Of a stretch of 64,000 nucleotides of DNA, positions 27,358-35,242 are shown in pieces. This DNA comes from Paenibacillus pinistramenti (GTDB lineage Bacteria; Bacillota; Bacilli; Paenibacillales; Paenibacillaceae): contig NZ_VAWG01000002.1 in the NCBI RefSeq assembly GCF_005869875.1, forward strand, positions 372,001-436,000, in the 5' to 3' direction. Every line of letters starts with the position of its first letter. Positions within the stretch are counted from its first letter, which is position 1. The notes below the pieces were generated by a model that was given only the letters and a program-made list of their open reading frames with translations, did no database searches and had not been told where the DNA came from. Position numbers and translations under genes: made by a program.

Positions 27358-28062
27358 TTAACCGGTCACCAGCGGAATCAGCTCGCTCAGCTCCTTAATT
27401 TCATATTTCGGCGAAACAGCCAGCGTGTTCGGCTTCCCTTTCGGGTTATACCAGCAGGTGTCGATTCCGTAGTTGATCCCGCCCTGAATGTCTGAAGTGA
27501 GAGAGTCGCCCACAACCAGCACAGATTCCTTGTCTGCCTCTGTAAGCCCCAGCTTCTTGAACGCATAATCGAAAAATCCAGTCTGCGGCTTCTGATACCC
27601 CGTCTCCTCGGACACGATGATCTCCTCAAACGTCTCCCGCAGATCCGAGCCGGCAATCCGGCTGAGCTGCACTTCGCGGATTCCGTTCGTCACAATCGCC
27701 ATCCGGTAACCGTTCTCCCCCAGGTACCGGCAGAGCTCTACTGCGCCCGGAATCAGAAAGAAGCCTTCGCCCAAATAACGCACATAAGCTCCGCTAAGCT
27801 CGTCCGCATTCATTTGAATCACAAGCTGCTCGTGCTCCATCAGCCTTCTGAACCGTTCGGTCCGCAGCTCGCCGATTTTGATCAGCCCCTGCTCCAAATC
27901 TCTCCACAGCTGGCTGTTGATCATTTTGTAGCTGGCAGTCAGCTGCTCCGACCCTTCAATCCCTGCCTCTTCAAAGGTTTTGGCCAAAGCGTAGGTTTCG
28001 GACTGGACATAATCAAACAGCGTATCGTCTGCGTCAAATAAGATCGTTGTGTATTTTCCCAT
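27358..28062 (-). CDS. HAD hydrolase, YjjG/YfnB family nucleotidase
   Basis: A 234-residue haloacid dehalogenase-type phosphatase. Motif I is FDADDTLFDY with the nucleophile Asp, motif II is IVTNGI, motif III is the Lys in YQKPQTGFF, and motif IV is VLVVGDSLTSDIQGG. The Asp-Ala-Asp-Asp-Thr form and length match the YjjG group, pyrimidine nucleotidases that clear non-canonical nucleotides. An AGGAG box precedes ATG 28062. An octamer repeat lies immediately upstream, between it and the NUDIX gene. Confidence 0.85.
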   Translation of the reverse strand: MGKYTTILFDADDTLFDYVQSETYALAKTFEEAGIEGSEQLTASYKMINSQLWRDLEQGLIKIGELRTERFRRLMEHEQLVIQMNADELSGAYVRYLGEGFFLIPGAVELCRYLGENGYRMAIVTNGIREVQLSRIAGSDLRETFEEIIVSEETGYQKPQTGFFDYAFKKLGLTEADKESVLVVGDSLTSDIQGGINYGIDTCWYNPKGKPNTLAVSPKYEIKELSELIPLVTG

Positions 28063-28087
28063 GGGCAGTATAGTCTCCTTCTCCTTA

Positions 28088-28135
28088 TGTTCTTCTGTTC
28101 TTGTGTTCTTCTGTTCTTATGTTCTTATGTTCTTG
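28088..28135. repeat. Octanucleotide tandem repeat (TGTTCTTN)6
   Basis: Six consecutive 8-bp units of TGTTCTT plus a variable base, in the gap between the HAD and NUDIX genes. Since both genes lie on the minus strand, the repeat falls in their inter-gene transcript, next to the HAD ribosome binding site. Confidence 0.9.
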
Positions 28136-28140
28136 TGTTG

Positions 28141-28629
28141 TCAATCGTGGTCATGCTTCCCTAAAGCAATCCGAATCAGCTGAATCTGGCTGTCCGGCAG
28201 CCCCTCCGGCCACTCTCCGAACCGGCAGAAGCGGCATTCCGATATTTCCTCATTCGGCTTGAAGGTACCGGAGATGAGCCGGGCCCGGTAGAGGAGTTCA
28301 ATGCGGTGCGGCTTCTCGGCATAAATGGGGATGGCCTCCCCCAGGGCCTTTACTTTGAAGGAAGTCTCCTCATAAATTTCACGTTCGAGCGCCCGCTTCG
28401 GACTCTCATACTGCATCCAGCCTCCGGGAATTCCCCAAGGCTCCTTCCGGTAAGTGTGCCTCAGCAGCAAAATTTCGCCCTTCTCATTGGTCACGACCGC
28501 CAGAACCGCCATCAGAAACTTGGCCTGCGACCGATAAACCATCCAGTCTTTCAGCCCTTTACCGGGAAAATGAACGTACATCCAGACCAGCCAGCGGTTC
28601 GGAAGTTTGCGGATCAGTCTGGATAACAT
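28141..28629 (-). CDS. NUDIX hydrolase
   Basis: A 162-residue NUDIX protein that should hydrolyse a nucleoside diphosphate derivative. The box GGWMQYESPKRALEREIYEE has the required Gly, Glu, Arg and Glu-Glu residues, but the Gly near the end of the box is Ser (EETSF). A WGIPGG segment precedes it. The start is ATG 28629 with AAGGACAGG upstream; a much longer open frame extends into the hydrolase gene and is not real. It ends just before an octamer repeat. Confidence 0.85.
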   Translation of the reverse strand: MLSRLIRKLPNRWLVWMYVHFPGKGLKDWMVYRSQAKFLMAVLAVVTNEKGEILLLRHTYRKEPWGIPGGWMQYESPKRALEREIYEETSFKVKALGEAIPIYAEKPHRIELLYRARLISGTFKPNEEISECRFCRFGEWPEGLPDSQIQLIRIALGKHDHD

Positions 28630-28657
28630 AACCTGTCCTTCCTCTCCACTATCAAAT

Positions 28658-29272
28658 TTATCCTGCAAAAAAACGGTCGTAAAGGACACAGGTCTCACGC
28701 AGCACCCGCAGCGACTCCTCAACAGAACCAAGCGCGAGCGCGTGGTCGGCGCCTTCAACCGGGCAGAGCAGAGCTTTCCCCGCCTTTTCGGCCGCTTGAA
28801 CGCTGGCCCGGCTGAACAAAGGGTCGCCCGTTCCGTAAATAACCGTACATTCCATGGATTCAATATAAGGCAGCGTATCATCAACCGGAGTCACAAAGAG
28901 CTGCCGCACGCCTGTCCCGCCCTGCATCTCGCCGATCTGCCCGGCCACCAGCGTTCCCAGGCTCTTGCTTATAAATATGAGCTGCCGGTATTTATCGCGG
29001 ATCTGATCCACAGCGTGCTTGCATTCATACAGTAAAATATTCAGATCTCCCGGATTAAAGGACGTTCTGGCGCTTTGAAACCCGTACTCCAGCTGCAGCA
29101 CACTATGCCGGTGCTCAAGGGCGCATTGGGCCGCATAATGCAGCAGCGGAAGGTCGCAGGAATAAGCCAGTCCCGGAAATAGCACCACCAGCGTATCCCC
29201 GTCCCCTGCAAAATAACGGTGCGCGGCATTCCGCCCCCACGCCGAAGGCATTGAAATCGTGCTTTGACGCAT
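28658..29272 (-). CDS. Alpha/beta hydrolase
   Basis: A 204-residue compact hydrolase. The first strand is LVVLFPGLAYSCDLPLL, the nucleophile elbow is ISKSLGTLVAG (Ser in S-x-S-x-G, replacing the more usual G-x-S-x-G), the acid is in YGTGDPLF and the His in EGADHALA. The fold is clear but the substrate is not. GGAGG lies 8 nt before ATG 29272. The NUDIX gene follows after 28 bp on the same strand, so they form one transcript. Confidence 0.82.
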   Translation of the reverse strand: MRQSTISMPSAWGRNAAHRYFAGDGDTLVVLFPGLAYSCDLPLLHYAAQCALEHRHSVLQLEYGFQSARTSFNPGDLNILLYECKHAVDQIRDKYRQLIFISKSLGTLVAGQIGEMQGGTGVRQLFVTPVDDTLPYIESMECTVIYGTGDPLFSRASVQAAEKAGKALLCPVEGADHALALGSVEESLRVLRETCVLYDRFFAG

Positions 29273-29337
29273 ACCGGACGCCTCCTTCGCCTTTTTCCTG
29301 ATTATAGCATTTTTGGCCGGGAACTTTTATATCGCTG

Positions 29338-29377
29338 CAAAAAAGAAAACCTGCAGCCAAAGCTGCAGGCTGCAGGT
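29338..29377 (-). terminator. Terminator of the VOC gene
   Basis: On the minus strand CCTGCAGC pairs with GCTGCAGG, with an inner CTGCAG palindrome, followed by TTTTCTTTTTT. It lies 8 bp past the stop codon. Confidence 0.85.
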
Positions 29378-29384
29378 GAAGAGA

Positions 29385-29855
29385 TTAATCCGAATCGTTC
29401 TCCAGTAATTCGACGAGAACCTTCAGTTCTTTGGAGGTATCCATGTACGCGTAACGCCCGCCGGTATATTCGCCTTTTTGAAGGAGCGGGAAGCCTTTGC
29501 CATCGAGCTGGAGAACTTTCTCCTTCATCCCCTTGATGACAAACGCAATATGGTGAGGCCCCTCGCCATGCTCATTCAGAAAATCCCGCCAGACGCTGGG
29601 ATGCTCATCCGGCTCAATCAGTTCAATCTGCAGCTGGCCGCAATCGAAGAAGGCAAGCTTGGCGCGCGCCGGACAGCTGTCTCCCTTGTATTCCGTTTGG
29701 GCAATTTCTGCCGGGTCGGTCCAGAACCACTTTGGCTTCTCTACCCCGAGAAATTCCGCGTAGGCTGCTGATACCTGTTCGATGTCTTTAACGATGAATC
29801 CGATTTGCGTTACAACTTGAGTCCCAAGGAGCCCGGTTTCACTAGATGTGCTCAT
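29385..29855 (-). CDS. VOC family (glyoxalase-like) protein
   Basis: A 156-residue vicinal oxygen chelate protein. The N-terminal strand TQIGFIVKDIEQVSAAYAEFLG and the later QLQIELIEPDEHPSVWRDFL and GPHHIAFVIKGM strands supply the usual His/Glu metal ligand positions. Members include glyoxalases, dioxygenases and methylmalonyl-CoA epimerases, so no specific reaction is assigned. The ATG at 29855 has GAGGAGG upstream. A MerR/TipAL-like regulator is encoded next to it in the same direction. Confidence 0.82.
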   Translation of the reverse strand: MSTSSETGLLGTQVVTQIGFIVKDIEQVSAAYAEFLGVEKPKWFWTDPAEIAQTEYKGDSCPARAKLAFFDCGQLQIELIEPDEHPSVWRDFLNEHGEGPHHIAFVIKGMKEKVLQLDGKGFPLLQKGEYTGGRYAYMDTSKELKVLVELLENDSD

Positions 29856-29963
29856 TGCATTTCCTCCTCGCAGCGTAATGGATGAGTGATTTTGCATAAT
29901 GGTTGCGTTTACATTACTTCGAGGCCGGATGGCAAAATCCTGCTTTAATCGCTGCTTGCCCGC

Positions 29964-30728
29964 TTATTGGTTCACTCCTGTATAAATATGAATGGCATCC
30001 CGCAGAAAAGCGGCTGTTCCAGGCTGCTCCTTGTCGTAGTAAGCAGTAAAACGCTCGTCATTCACGTACAGGTCAGCCAGTCCGGCGTGAGCTTTCCTGC
30101 TGTACTCAGGCCAGTAAAACATCAGCCACCGCTTATGAAGCTCCGCCGCCTGCTGTCCAAGCTCGCCGCCCGGGTCTCCTGTCTTGACGGCTTCCGCCAG
30201 TAAGCCAGCCAATTCTTTTGCCAGCCTCTCCGCTTCTCCCATCTCCTGCGGGCTCATGCCCTTCAGCTTGGCGTTGGATGCCTCAACCGCCTGATCCCCG
30301 TACTGCTCCCGGATTTCTCTGCCGAACTTCCGCTCATTCTCCTCAATCATTTGATCCTTGAAGCCTTCAAATTTCTCCTTGTCCGTCATTTCCATTCTCC
30401 CCTCTCTTTGGGCAATCGTCTTCTCTACATTTGTGATCAGCTGATCCACCTGCCGTCTCCGGTTCAGGAGCTGCTCGCGGTGTTCCCTGAGCGCCCGGGC
30501 CGGGTCAAAAGACGGATCATCCAATATGGCTCTGATCCTCTCCAGTCCAACCCCCAGCTCTCTGTAAAATAAAATTTGCTGCAGCCGGTCGACCTCGGTT
30601 TGTCCGTACAGCCGGTACCCGGACTCTGTCAGCCCCGCAGGCTTTAGTAGCCCTATTTCATCATAGTAGCGGAGCGTCCGGGTGCTGACTCCTGCCAGCC
30701 TTCCAAGCCCCTGTACCGTGTATTCCAA
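29964..30728 (-). CDS. MerR regulator with TipAS ligand-binding domain (TipAL/Mta-like)
   Basis: A 254-residue transcription factor. Residues 1-70 are a MerR DNA-binding domain (YTVQGLGRLAGVSTRTLRYYDEIGL), followed by a coiled coil (about 75-115) and a C-terminal TipAS-type domain with KRWLMFYWPEY and GLADLYVNDERFTAYYD. Such proteins sense drugs and activate efflux or other multidrug genes, including their own promoter. I chose TTG 30728 because GGAGG lies 8 nt upstream. No transporter is adjacent, so the target is unclear. Confidence 0.88.
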   Translation of the reverse strand: MEYTVQGLGRLAGVSTRTLRYYDEIGLLKPAGLTESGYRLYGQTEVDRLQQILFYRELGVGLERIRAILDDPSFDPARALREHREQLLNRRRQVDQLITNVEKTIAQREGRMEMTDKEKFEGFKDQMIEENERKFGREIREQYGDQAVEASNAKLKGMSPQEMGEAERLAKELAGLLAEAVKTGDPGGELGQQAAELHKRWLMFYWPEYSRKAHAGLADLYVNDERFTAYYDKEQPGTAAFLRDAIHIYTGVNQ

Positions 30729-30856
30729 CCAGTCCACCTCCTTATCGTGCTTATCTTGCCTGCAGTTCAAATCTTACAGCTTGACGCTGCGTGAAGGTCA
30801 AAGAGAATTTTTCGGAAAATTATCTTTCGGGGCTAGCTTCGTGAAAAAATATATAT

Positions 30857-31055
30857 TTATCTTATATATTTATCTTCTCTAGTTAAGCCTAGGTAGAATT
30901 TAATTGAAGGGTAAGAAGCAAATGGCAAAAGGCTGGACGAAATCTCAGGCATGAAATTAGCAACATCATATACTTCATCAATACTGAATATCCGGGTACA
31001 TTCACCATACCCATTGTCGAATAACTTAGCTCCATTATGAATTTTTAAGGACTCT
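30857..31055 (-). pseudogene. Possible decayed coding fragment
   Basis: A 64-codon open stretch on the minus strand with no start codon reads like real protein (GAKLFDNGYGECTRIFSIDE and then a Pro/Ser-rich end). An in-frame stop lies just upstream. I did not recognise the family. It may be the end of a gene whose front has been lost. The rest of 30729-31074 shows nothing else. Confidence 0.3.
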
Positions 31056-31074
31056 TAGTATTCCTTGGGCAGGA

Positions 31075-31182
31075 CTATTTCAAATCAGACTCTAATTGTT
31101 CGATTTCCTTCTCAAGAGCAGGTGAATTGAACTCGAACGAAGCCCAGTAGTTTTCACCTGCTGCAACCTGAATATTTAGCAT
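31075..31182 (-). CDS. 35-residue small protein of unknown function
   Basis: A short gene with a strong AAGGAG site 7 nt before its ATG. The product is acidic and probably helical at the end (PALEKEIEQLESDLK) after a start MLNIQVAAGENYWASF. It has no signal or membrane segment. I do not recognise a family. It lies between the MerR gene and the spore locus, both on the same strand. It could be an independent small protein or the beginning of the decayed gene just downstream (30857-31055). Confidence 0.5.
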   Translation of the reverse strand: MLNIQVAAGENYWASFEFNSPALEKEIEQLESDLK

Positions 31183-31329
31183 AATTAATCTCCTTTAATA
31201 TCCAGCAAAAAAGGTTGTGTATGGCGTATGAAATACGAGAATACGAGAAGAGTGCGGATGAACTCACGGAGCGAACTCACGGAGCAATATTTTGTATTTA
31301 CCATTATTACACCTCTACTGCCTCACAGA

Positions 31330-31371
31330 AAGAAGCTCCATTTCCACAAATGGGAATGGAGCTTCTTTGAC
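31330..31371 (-). terminator. Terminator of the spoVA-type operon
   Basis: AAAGAAGCTCCATT pairs with AATGGAGCTTCTTT around an 11-13 nt loop, about 50 bp past the spoVAD stop. The T content after the stem is modest, and the hairpin is nearly symmetrical. Confidence 0.7.
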
Positions 31372-31422
31372 TGGACTCTCTCAAGTAATTTTCTCCTTCT
31401 CCGGCCATGCAGCCGAACGACC

Positions 31423-32433
31423 TTACCGCCCGGCCTCAATCGCCACCGCATGGGCGATGCAGGGGATGCTCTCCCCCTGCTGGAACGACAGCGGCGACAG
31501 GAGGGCGCCGGTTGCGACCACCAGCAGGCGGTTGATTTCGCCGCGGTGCATCCGGTTGAGCAGATGGCCGTATGTCACAACCGCAGAGCAGCCGCAGCCG
31601 CTTGCGCCGGCCTGGACGGATTGGGTCTCATAGTTATAAATCATCATGCCGCAGTCCTGATAATTTGTCTGCTTGATCGGGAAGTTATGCTTCTCAAACA
31701 GCTCGTTAGCAATCGAGTATCCGACTTTGGACAGATCTCCGGTCACAATCAGGTCATAATAGCCCGGTTCAATTTGAAGATCGCGGAAATGGGCTTCAAT
31801 CGTATCGACCGCGGCAGGCGCCATGGCAGCGCCCATATTGAACGGGTCAGTGATGCCCATATCAATGACCCGCCCGATTGTCGCTGAAGTGACAACCGGT
31901 CCGTAGCCTTCCCTCGATACGACAGCCGCTCCGGCTCCGGTCACCGTGAACTGGGCGGTCGGCGGCTTCTGCGAACCGTATTCGGTCGGATAGCGGAACT
32001 GTTTTTCAGCACTCGCATTATGGCTGCCCGTCGCCGCCAGCACATACTCCGCTCCGCCGGAATTGACGACATAGGCACTCATGGCCAAAGTCTCCATTGA
32101 GGTTGAACACGCCCCGAACATGCCGAAATAAGGAATTGCAAGCGTTCGCGCAGAGAAGCTGCTGCTGATAATCTGATTCATCAGATCGCCGCCGAAATAA
32201 AAATGGATCTGCTCCTTCGTCAGCCCTGATTTCATGATCGCTTTGTTAGCTGCTTCCTCAATCAGTGTCTTCTCGGCCTTCTCCCAGCTGTCCTGCCCAA
32301 GCGTTAAGTCCCCGTGAATAGTATCAAAATCCTCAACCAGCGGGCCCTGGCCTTCAAACGGCCCTACAATGGTCGCTGTAGACAGAATCGCCGGCTTATT
32401 CTCAAATATCCAGCTTTGGTGCCCCTTAAGCAT
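31423..32433 (-). CDS. spoVAD: Stage V sporulation protein AD
   Basis: A 336-residue thiolase-fold protein that binds dipicolinic acid and belongs to the SpoVA channel for DPA uptake into the forespore and release at germination. Family signatures are the IFENKPAILSTATIVGPFEGQG start, the FGMFGACSTSMETLA block around the thiolase-like Cys, and the GASGCGCSAVVTYGHLL ending. The ATG at 32433 has GGGAGG upstream. It is the last gene of a three-gene minus-strand operon. No spoVAEb follows, which is unusual since AC, AD and AEb normally go together. Confidence 0.95.
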   Translation of the reverse strand: MLKGHQSWIFENKPAILSTATIVGPFEGQGPLVEDFDTIHGDLTLGQDSWEKAEKTLIEEAANKAIMKSGLTKEQIHFYFGGDLMNQIISSSFSARTLAIPYFGMFGACSTSMETLAMSAYVVNSGGAEYVLAATGSHNASAEKQFRYPTEYGSQKPPTAQFTVTGAGAAVVSREGYGPVVTSATIGRVIDMGITDPFNMGAAMAPAAVDTIEAHFRDLQIEPGYYDLIVTGDLSKVGYSIANELFEKHNFPIKQTNYQDCGMMIYNYETQSVQAGASGCGCSAVVTYGHLLNRMHRGEINRLLVVATGALLSPLSFQQGESIPCIAHAVAIEAGR

Positions 32434-32485
32434 TCGGCGTTCCTCCCTTGCTTCTTTGCCATGTTAACAACAAACCAAACCTATG

Positions 32486-32956
32486 TTATACCATGTCCAC
32501 AATGAAATGAATGATACCAATGATAAAGGCGGCTGCGACGCCAAATACGATGACCGAACCGGCCAATTGGAACATGCTTGCCCCGACACCCAGCACCATC
32601 CCTTCCGCCCTGTGCTCCAGGGCACTTGACGACATCGAGTTGGCAAAGCCTGTAACGGGCACAGCCGTACCGGCACCCGCCCATTGGGCGATTTTATCGT
32701 AGACACCCAAGCACGTCAGAATGATCGAGATCAGGATAAGCACTGCCACCGTGGGACCGGCCGCCGATTTATGGTCGAATCCGCCCCAGCGGACAAACAT
32801 CTCCTCTATGGCTTGGCCAATGACGCAGATGATGCCGCCGGATACGAAAGCGCGCAGGCAGTTAACTGCTACAGGCCGCTTGGGCTCAATCCGCGTGGCA
32901 AGCGCCTGGTATTCCTGCTGAACAGGTGTCAGCTTCTTCTTTTTCTTATTTGCCAT
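32486..32956 (-). CDS. spoVAC: Stage V sporulation protein AC
   Basis: A 156-residue inner-membrane protein with about four hydrophobic segments and the conserved front YQALATRIEPKRPVAVNCLRAF. SpoVAC of B. subtilis acts as a mechanosensitive channel in the DPA release complex. The middle has GAGTAVPVTGFANSMSSSAL, a family hallmark. GGAGG lies 9 nt before the ATG. It is separated by 13 bp from the DUF421 gene upstream and 52 bp from spoVAD downstream. Confidence 0.94.
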   Translation of the reverse strand: MANKKKKKLTPVQQEYQALATRIEPKRPVAVNCLRAFVSGGIICVIGQAIEEMFVRWGGFDHKSAAGPTVAVLILISIILTCLGVYDKIAQWAGAGTAVPVTGFANSMSSSALEHRAEGMVLGVGASMFQLAGSVIVFGVAAAFIIGIIHFIVDMV

Positions 32957-32969
32957 ACCGGTGTTCCTC

Positions 32970-33830
32970 CTAACTGATCAGCAGGGGCCTGATGCCCTCA
33001 ATTACTTTCTGCATCTCCTGCGAGCACTTCTCGTACATCGACTTGCCAGCATGGTCCTGGGTGGATAGAGCAAACATTTCAAGATCAGCCTCGCACTTCT
33101 TCAGTGTTGCCAGCAGAGAAGGCTTCTCCTGAGGCTCTGGAACTTTAAGCTTATCGTCAAAAACATCCACATACAGCTGCCCGTAGCTGTCTACCTGGCC
33201 AATGAACACATTGTCGACGGACACGCCAAGCTTCTCCAGCTCCCGGTTCAGCCAGCGGCGGTTGAAGCCGGCGGTAGCGAGCGGTTCTTCCATGATTTTT
33301 CCGTCCAGAATGACGGTTTGCGGTTCGGCCTCCGGCGCAACTTTGATGCCAAGATCGGCCGGCTTGAGCGGCTGGTATTCCTTCTTCAGCAGGACATTGA
33401 TCTCCCCGTTGGGCTCCATGACGGCATGCTGGACCTCCGCAAGCTGAAACACGCTCTTCTTCCGCAGCTGTTCAAGCAGCTCTTCGTTGGTCAGCCGTTC
33501 TTTCTTCATATTATCTTCCATGACTTTGCCGTCATTAATCAGCACGGTACTCTTACTGTCAATCCATCCGCGGACTCTCTGGCTCTTCAGCTGCAGAAAT
33601 TCGATACCCAAAGAGATAAGAACCCATACGGTCAGCGAGATGGCAGCCAGGTACCATTTCTCATGCACATCAAGCGAGATGGAAGAAGCAATGTCCCCGA
33701 TTGTTATCCCGGTAATGTATTCAAAGAAAGATAACTGTGAAATCTGCCTCTTCCCAAGCAGGCGCGTAAGAAGGAACAGGAAGACGATCGTGACCAGTGT
33801 CCGGACGATGATTTCCAGCCATTGGGGCAT
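32970..33830 (-). CDS. DUF421 membrane protein with fused DUF1657 tail
   Basis: A 286-residue protein. Three membrane helices (about 1-75) precede the YetF/DUF421 soluble domain (GKRQISQLSFFEYITGITIG and later VQHAVMEPNGEINVLLK), and the last 45 residues are a DUF1657 domain (LATLKKCEADLEMFALSTQD). DUF421-DUF1657 proteins accompany the spoVA2-type operons that raise spore heat resistance in Bacilli. The ATG at 33830 has AAGGAGG 10 nt upstream. It is the first gene of the operon and has a sigma-G-like promoter, so expression in the forespore is expected. Confidence 0.88.
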   Translation of the reverse strand: MPQWLEIIVRTLVTIVFLFLLTRLLGKRQISQLSFFEYITGITIGDIASSISLDVHEKWYLAAISLTVWVLISLGIEFLQLKSQRVRGWIDSKSTVLINDGKVMEDNMKKERLTNEELLEQLRKKSVFQLAEVQHAVMEPNGEINVLLKKEYQPLKPADLGIKVAPEAEPQTVILDGKIMEEPLATAGFNRRWLNRELEKLGVSVDNVFIGQVDSYGQLYVDVFDDKLKVPEPQEKPSLLATLKKCEADLEMFALSTQDHAGKSMYEKCSQEMQKVIEGIRPLLIS

Positions 33831-33875
33831 ACAAAATAAACCTCCTTCAATATCCAGGTAAACAAAGATCATTGG

Positions 33876-33904
33876 AATTATGGCCAGAATGGATTTTTTT
33901 ATGC
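33876..33904 (-). promoter_or_regulatory. Sigma-G-like promoter of the spoVA-type operon
   Basis: On the minus strand GCATA (33904-33900), a 17-bp spacer and CATAATT (33882-33876) match the forespore sigma-G form GHATR / CATWHTA with one mismatch. It lies 46 bp before the DUF421 start. Confidence 0.55.
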
Positions 33905-33925
33905 AGCAGGATTGAATAAACGAAG

Positions 33926-33956
33926 TGAATATTTTCTCGGCTGGAGCACCAAATTA
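33926..33956 (+). promoter_or_regulatory. Sigma-G-like promoter of the divergent DUF1657 gene
   Basis: TGAATA (33926-33931), an 18-bp spacer and CAAATTA (33950-33956) fit the sigma-G consensus with one mismatch in the -10. It lies 44 bp before the DUF1657 start and next to the divergent sigma-G-like site. Confidence 0.55.
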
Positions 33957-33999
33957 GTAAACGTTGCTTCATTTCAAGCCAAGTTTGGAGGTGAATTTG

Positions 34000-34206
34000 A
34001 TGACGGTATCCTCACAAGTCAAGACTTGCGTAGCTTCTCTGAAGAGCGCCCAAGCCAGCCTTGAGACCTTTGCTCTCGGCACACAAAACCAGCAGGCTAA
34101 AGACCTGTTCACAAACGCTGCCCAGCAGACGCAAATGATCATTGACCAAGTCTCCAGCCGCGTACAGCAATTGGAAAGCGAAGAGCCTCAATATAAAGGC
34201 TTCTAA
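34000..34206 (+). CDS. DUF1657 small spore-associated protein
   Basis: A 68-residue helical protein (VSSQVKTCVASLKSAQASLE, then FALGTQNQQAKDLF) that is a free-standing copy of the domain fused to the end of the divergent DUF421 protein. DUF1657 genes are regular members of spoVA2-type operons, where their role is unknown. GGAGGTG lies 6 nt before ATG 34000. A sigma-G-like promoter and a strong terminator frame it as a single-gene unit. Confidence 0.88.
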   Translation: MTVSSQVKTCVASLKSAQASLETFALGTQNQQAKDLFTNAAQQTQMIIDQVSSRVQQLESEEPQYKGF

Positions 34207-34229
34207 TAGCTTCTATTGGAAAAATCACA

Positions 34230-34277
34230 AAAAGGCCCCGGTTAAGGAATTCTCCTTAAGTCCGGGACCTTCTTTTT
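34230..34277. terminator. Bidirectional terminator between DUF1657 and glsA
   Basis: AAAGGCCCCGG and an inner AAGGAG pair with CTCCTT and CCGGGACCTT, with a T-run on both strands (TTCTTTTT on plus, TTTTTGTG on minus). Confidence 0.85.
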
Positions 34278-34297
34278 AATTCAAAGAATACTTCGTA

Positions 34298-35242
34298 TTA
34301 GAAAATACTCCATTCAAACGCTTTGGACAGCCGCTCAAGGAGATGCACGCCTGCAATGCTGTTGCCTTTGGCGTTCAGCGAAGGACCGACCACTCCGATT
34401 CCCAGCCGCCCCGGAACAAAAGTCAAAATCCCGCCGGAGACACCGCTCTTGGCAGGCATTCCCGCACAGATGGCGAATTCACCCGATCCGTTATACATGC
34501 CGCAGGTGATCATGAAGGTCTTGGCAATTTGCACGTAGCGCTTTGGAATGAGCTGCTCTTTGGATAACGGATCCTGTCCGTTAAACGCCATGACAAGCGC
34601 CATCCGCGCCAAATCGGCTGTGTTCACCTGAATCGAGCAGTGGCGGAAGTACACCTCCAGCACCTCCTCCACCTCCCCTTCCAGAATTCCCTTATCCAGC
34701 AGAAAATAGCCCATCGAACGGTTCAAATGTCCTGTTTCGCGCTCCGAACGATAAACGTCCTCGTCATAGCCGAGCTTATCGTTGGCAGCAAGCTTCCTGA
34801 AGAATTGGAGGATACGAGCCGACTTCTCCTCTACTGTATTTCCCTTAATGAGGGAAGAGATCACAATCGCGCCCGCGTTGATCAAGGGATTAAACGGAAT
34901 AGCCGGCTGAATCAGCTCGAGCTTCATCATGGAATTGAAGTTGTCGCCTGTCGGCTCCTTGCCGACCTTTGAGAACACCGCGGCTTCCCCATGGTCCATA
35001 AGGGCAAGAATCAAGGTAAAAACCTTTGAGATGCTCTGCAGCGTAAATCGGTGGTCTGTATTTCCGGCTTCGGAGATACGACCCTCACCGTTAATTATGT
35101 GAATGCCAAGCAGATCCCGCCCGGCTTTGGACAGCTCCGGAATATACGTTGCCACTCTGCCGTGTATGCTCTCCTGCCGGCTGGTATCGACCCACCCGGG
35201 CAGCAGATGATCCAGCCTGTCCATTTCGCCCGCTTCAATCAT
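34298..35242 (-). CDS. glsA: Glutaminase A
   Basis: A 314-residue serine-dependent glutaminase converting glutamine to glutamate and ammonia. The Ser70-x-x-Lys73 catalytic pair is in FTLQSISKVF; PFNPLINAGAI, the late CGMYNGSGEFA and the C-terminal KSGVSGGI also match the family. I use ATG 35242 with GGGAGG 8 nt upstream; a GTG two codons earlier is too close to it. Its start overlaps the previous gene by 8 bp, so the two are coupled. It ends a run of five minus-strand genes. Confidence 0.95.
   Translation of the reverse strand: MIEAGEMDRLDHLLPGWVDTSRQESIHGRVATYIPELSKAGRDLLGIHIINGEGRISEAGNTDHRFTLQSISKVFTLILALMDHGEAAVFSKVGKEPTGDNFNSMMKLELIQPAIPFNPLINAGAIVISSLIKGNTVEEKSARILQFFRKLAANDKLGYDEDVYRSERETGHLNRSMGYFLLDKGILEGEVEEVLEVYFRHCSIQVNTADLARMALVMAFNGQDPLSKEQLIPKRYVQIAKTFMITCGMYNGSGEFAICAGMPAKSGVSGGILTFVPGRLGIGVVGPSLNAKGNSIAGVHLLERLSKAFEWSIF

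Noticed and set aside
28630-28884. N-terminal extension of the NUDIX protein
   Set aside because: The extra 85 codons overlap the alpha/beta hydrolase gene on the same strand in another frame; a good start with ribosome site exists at 28629.
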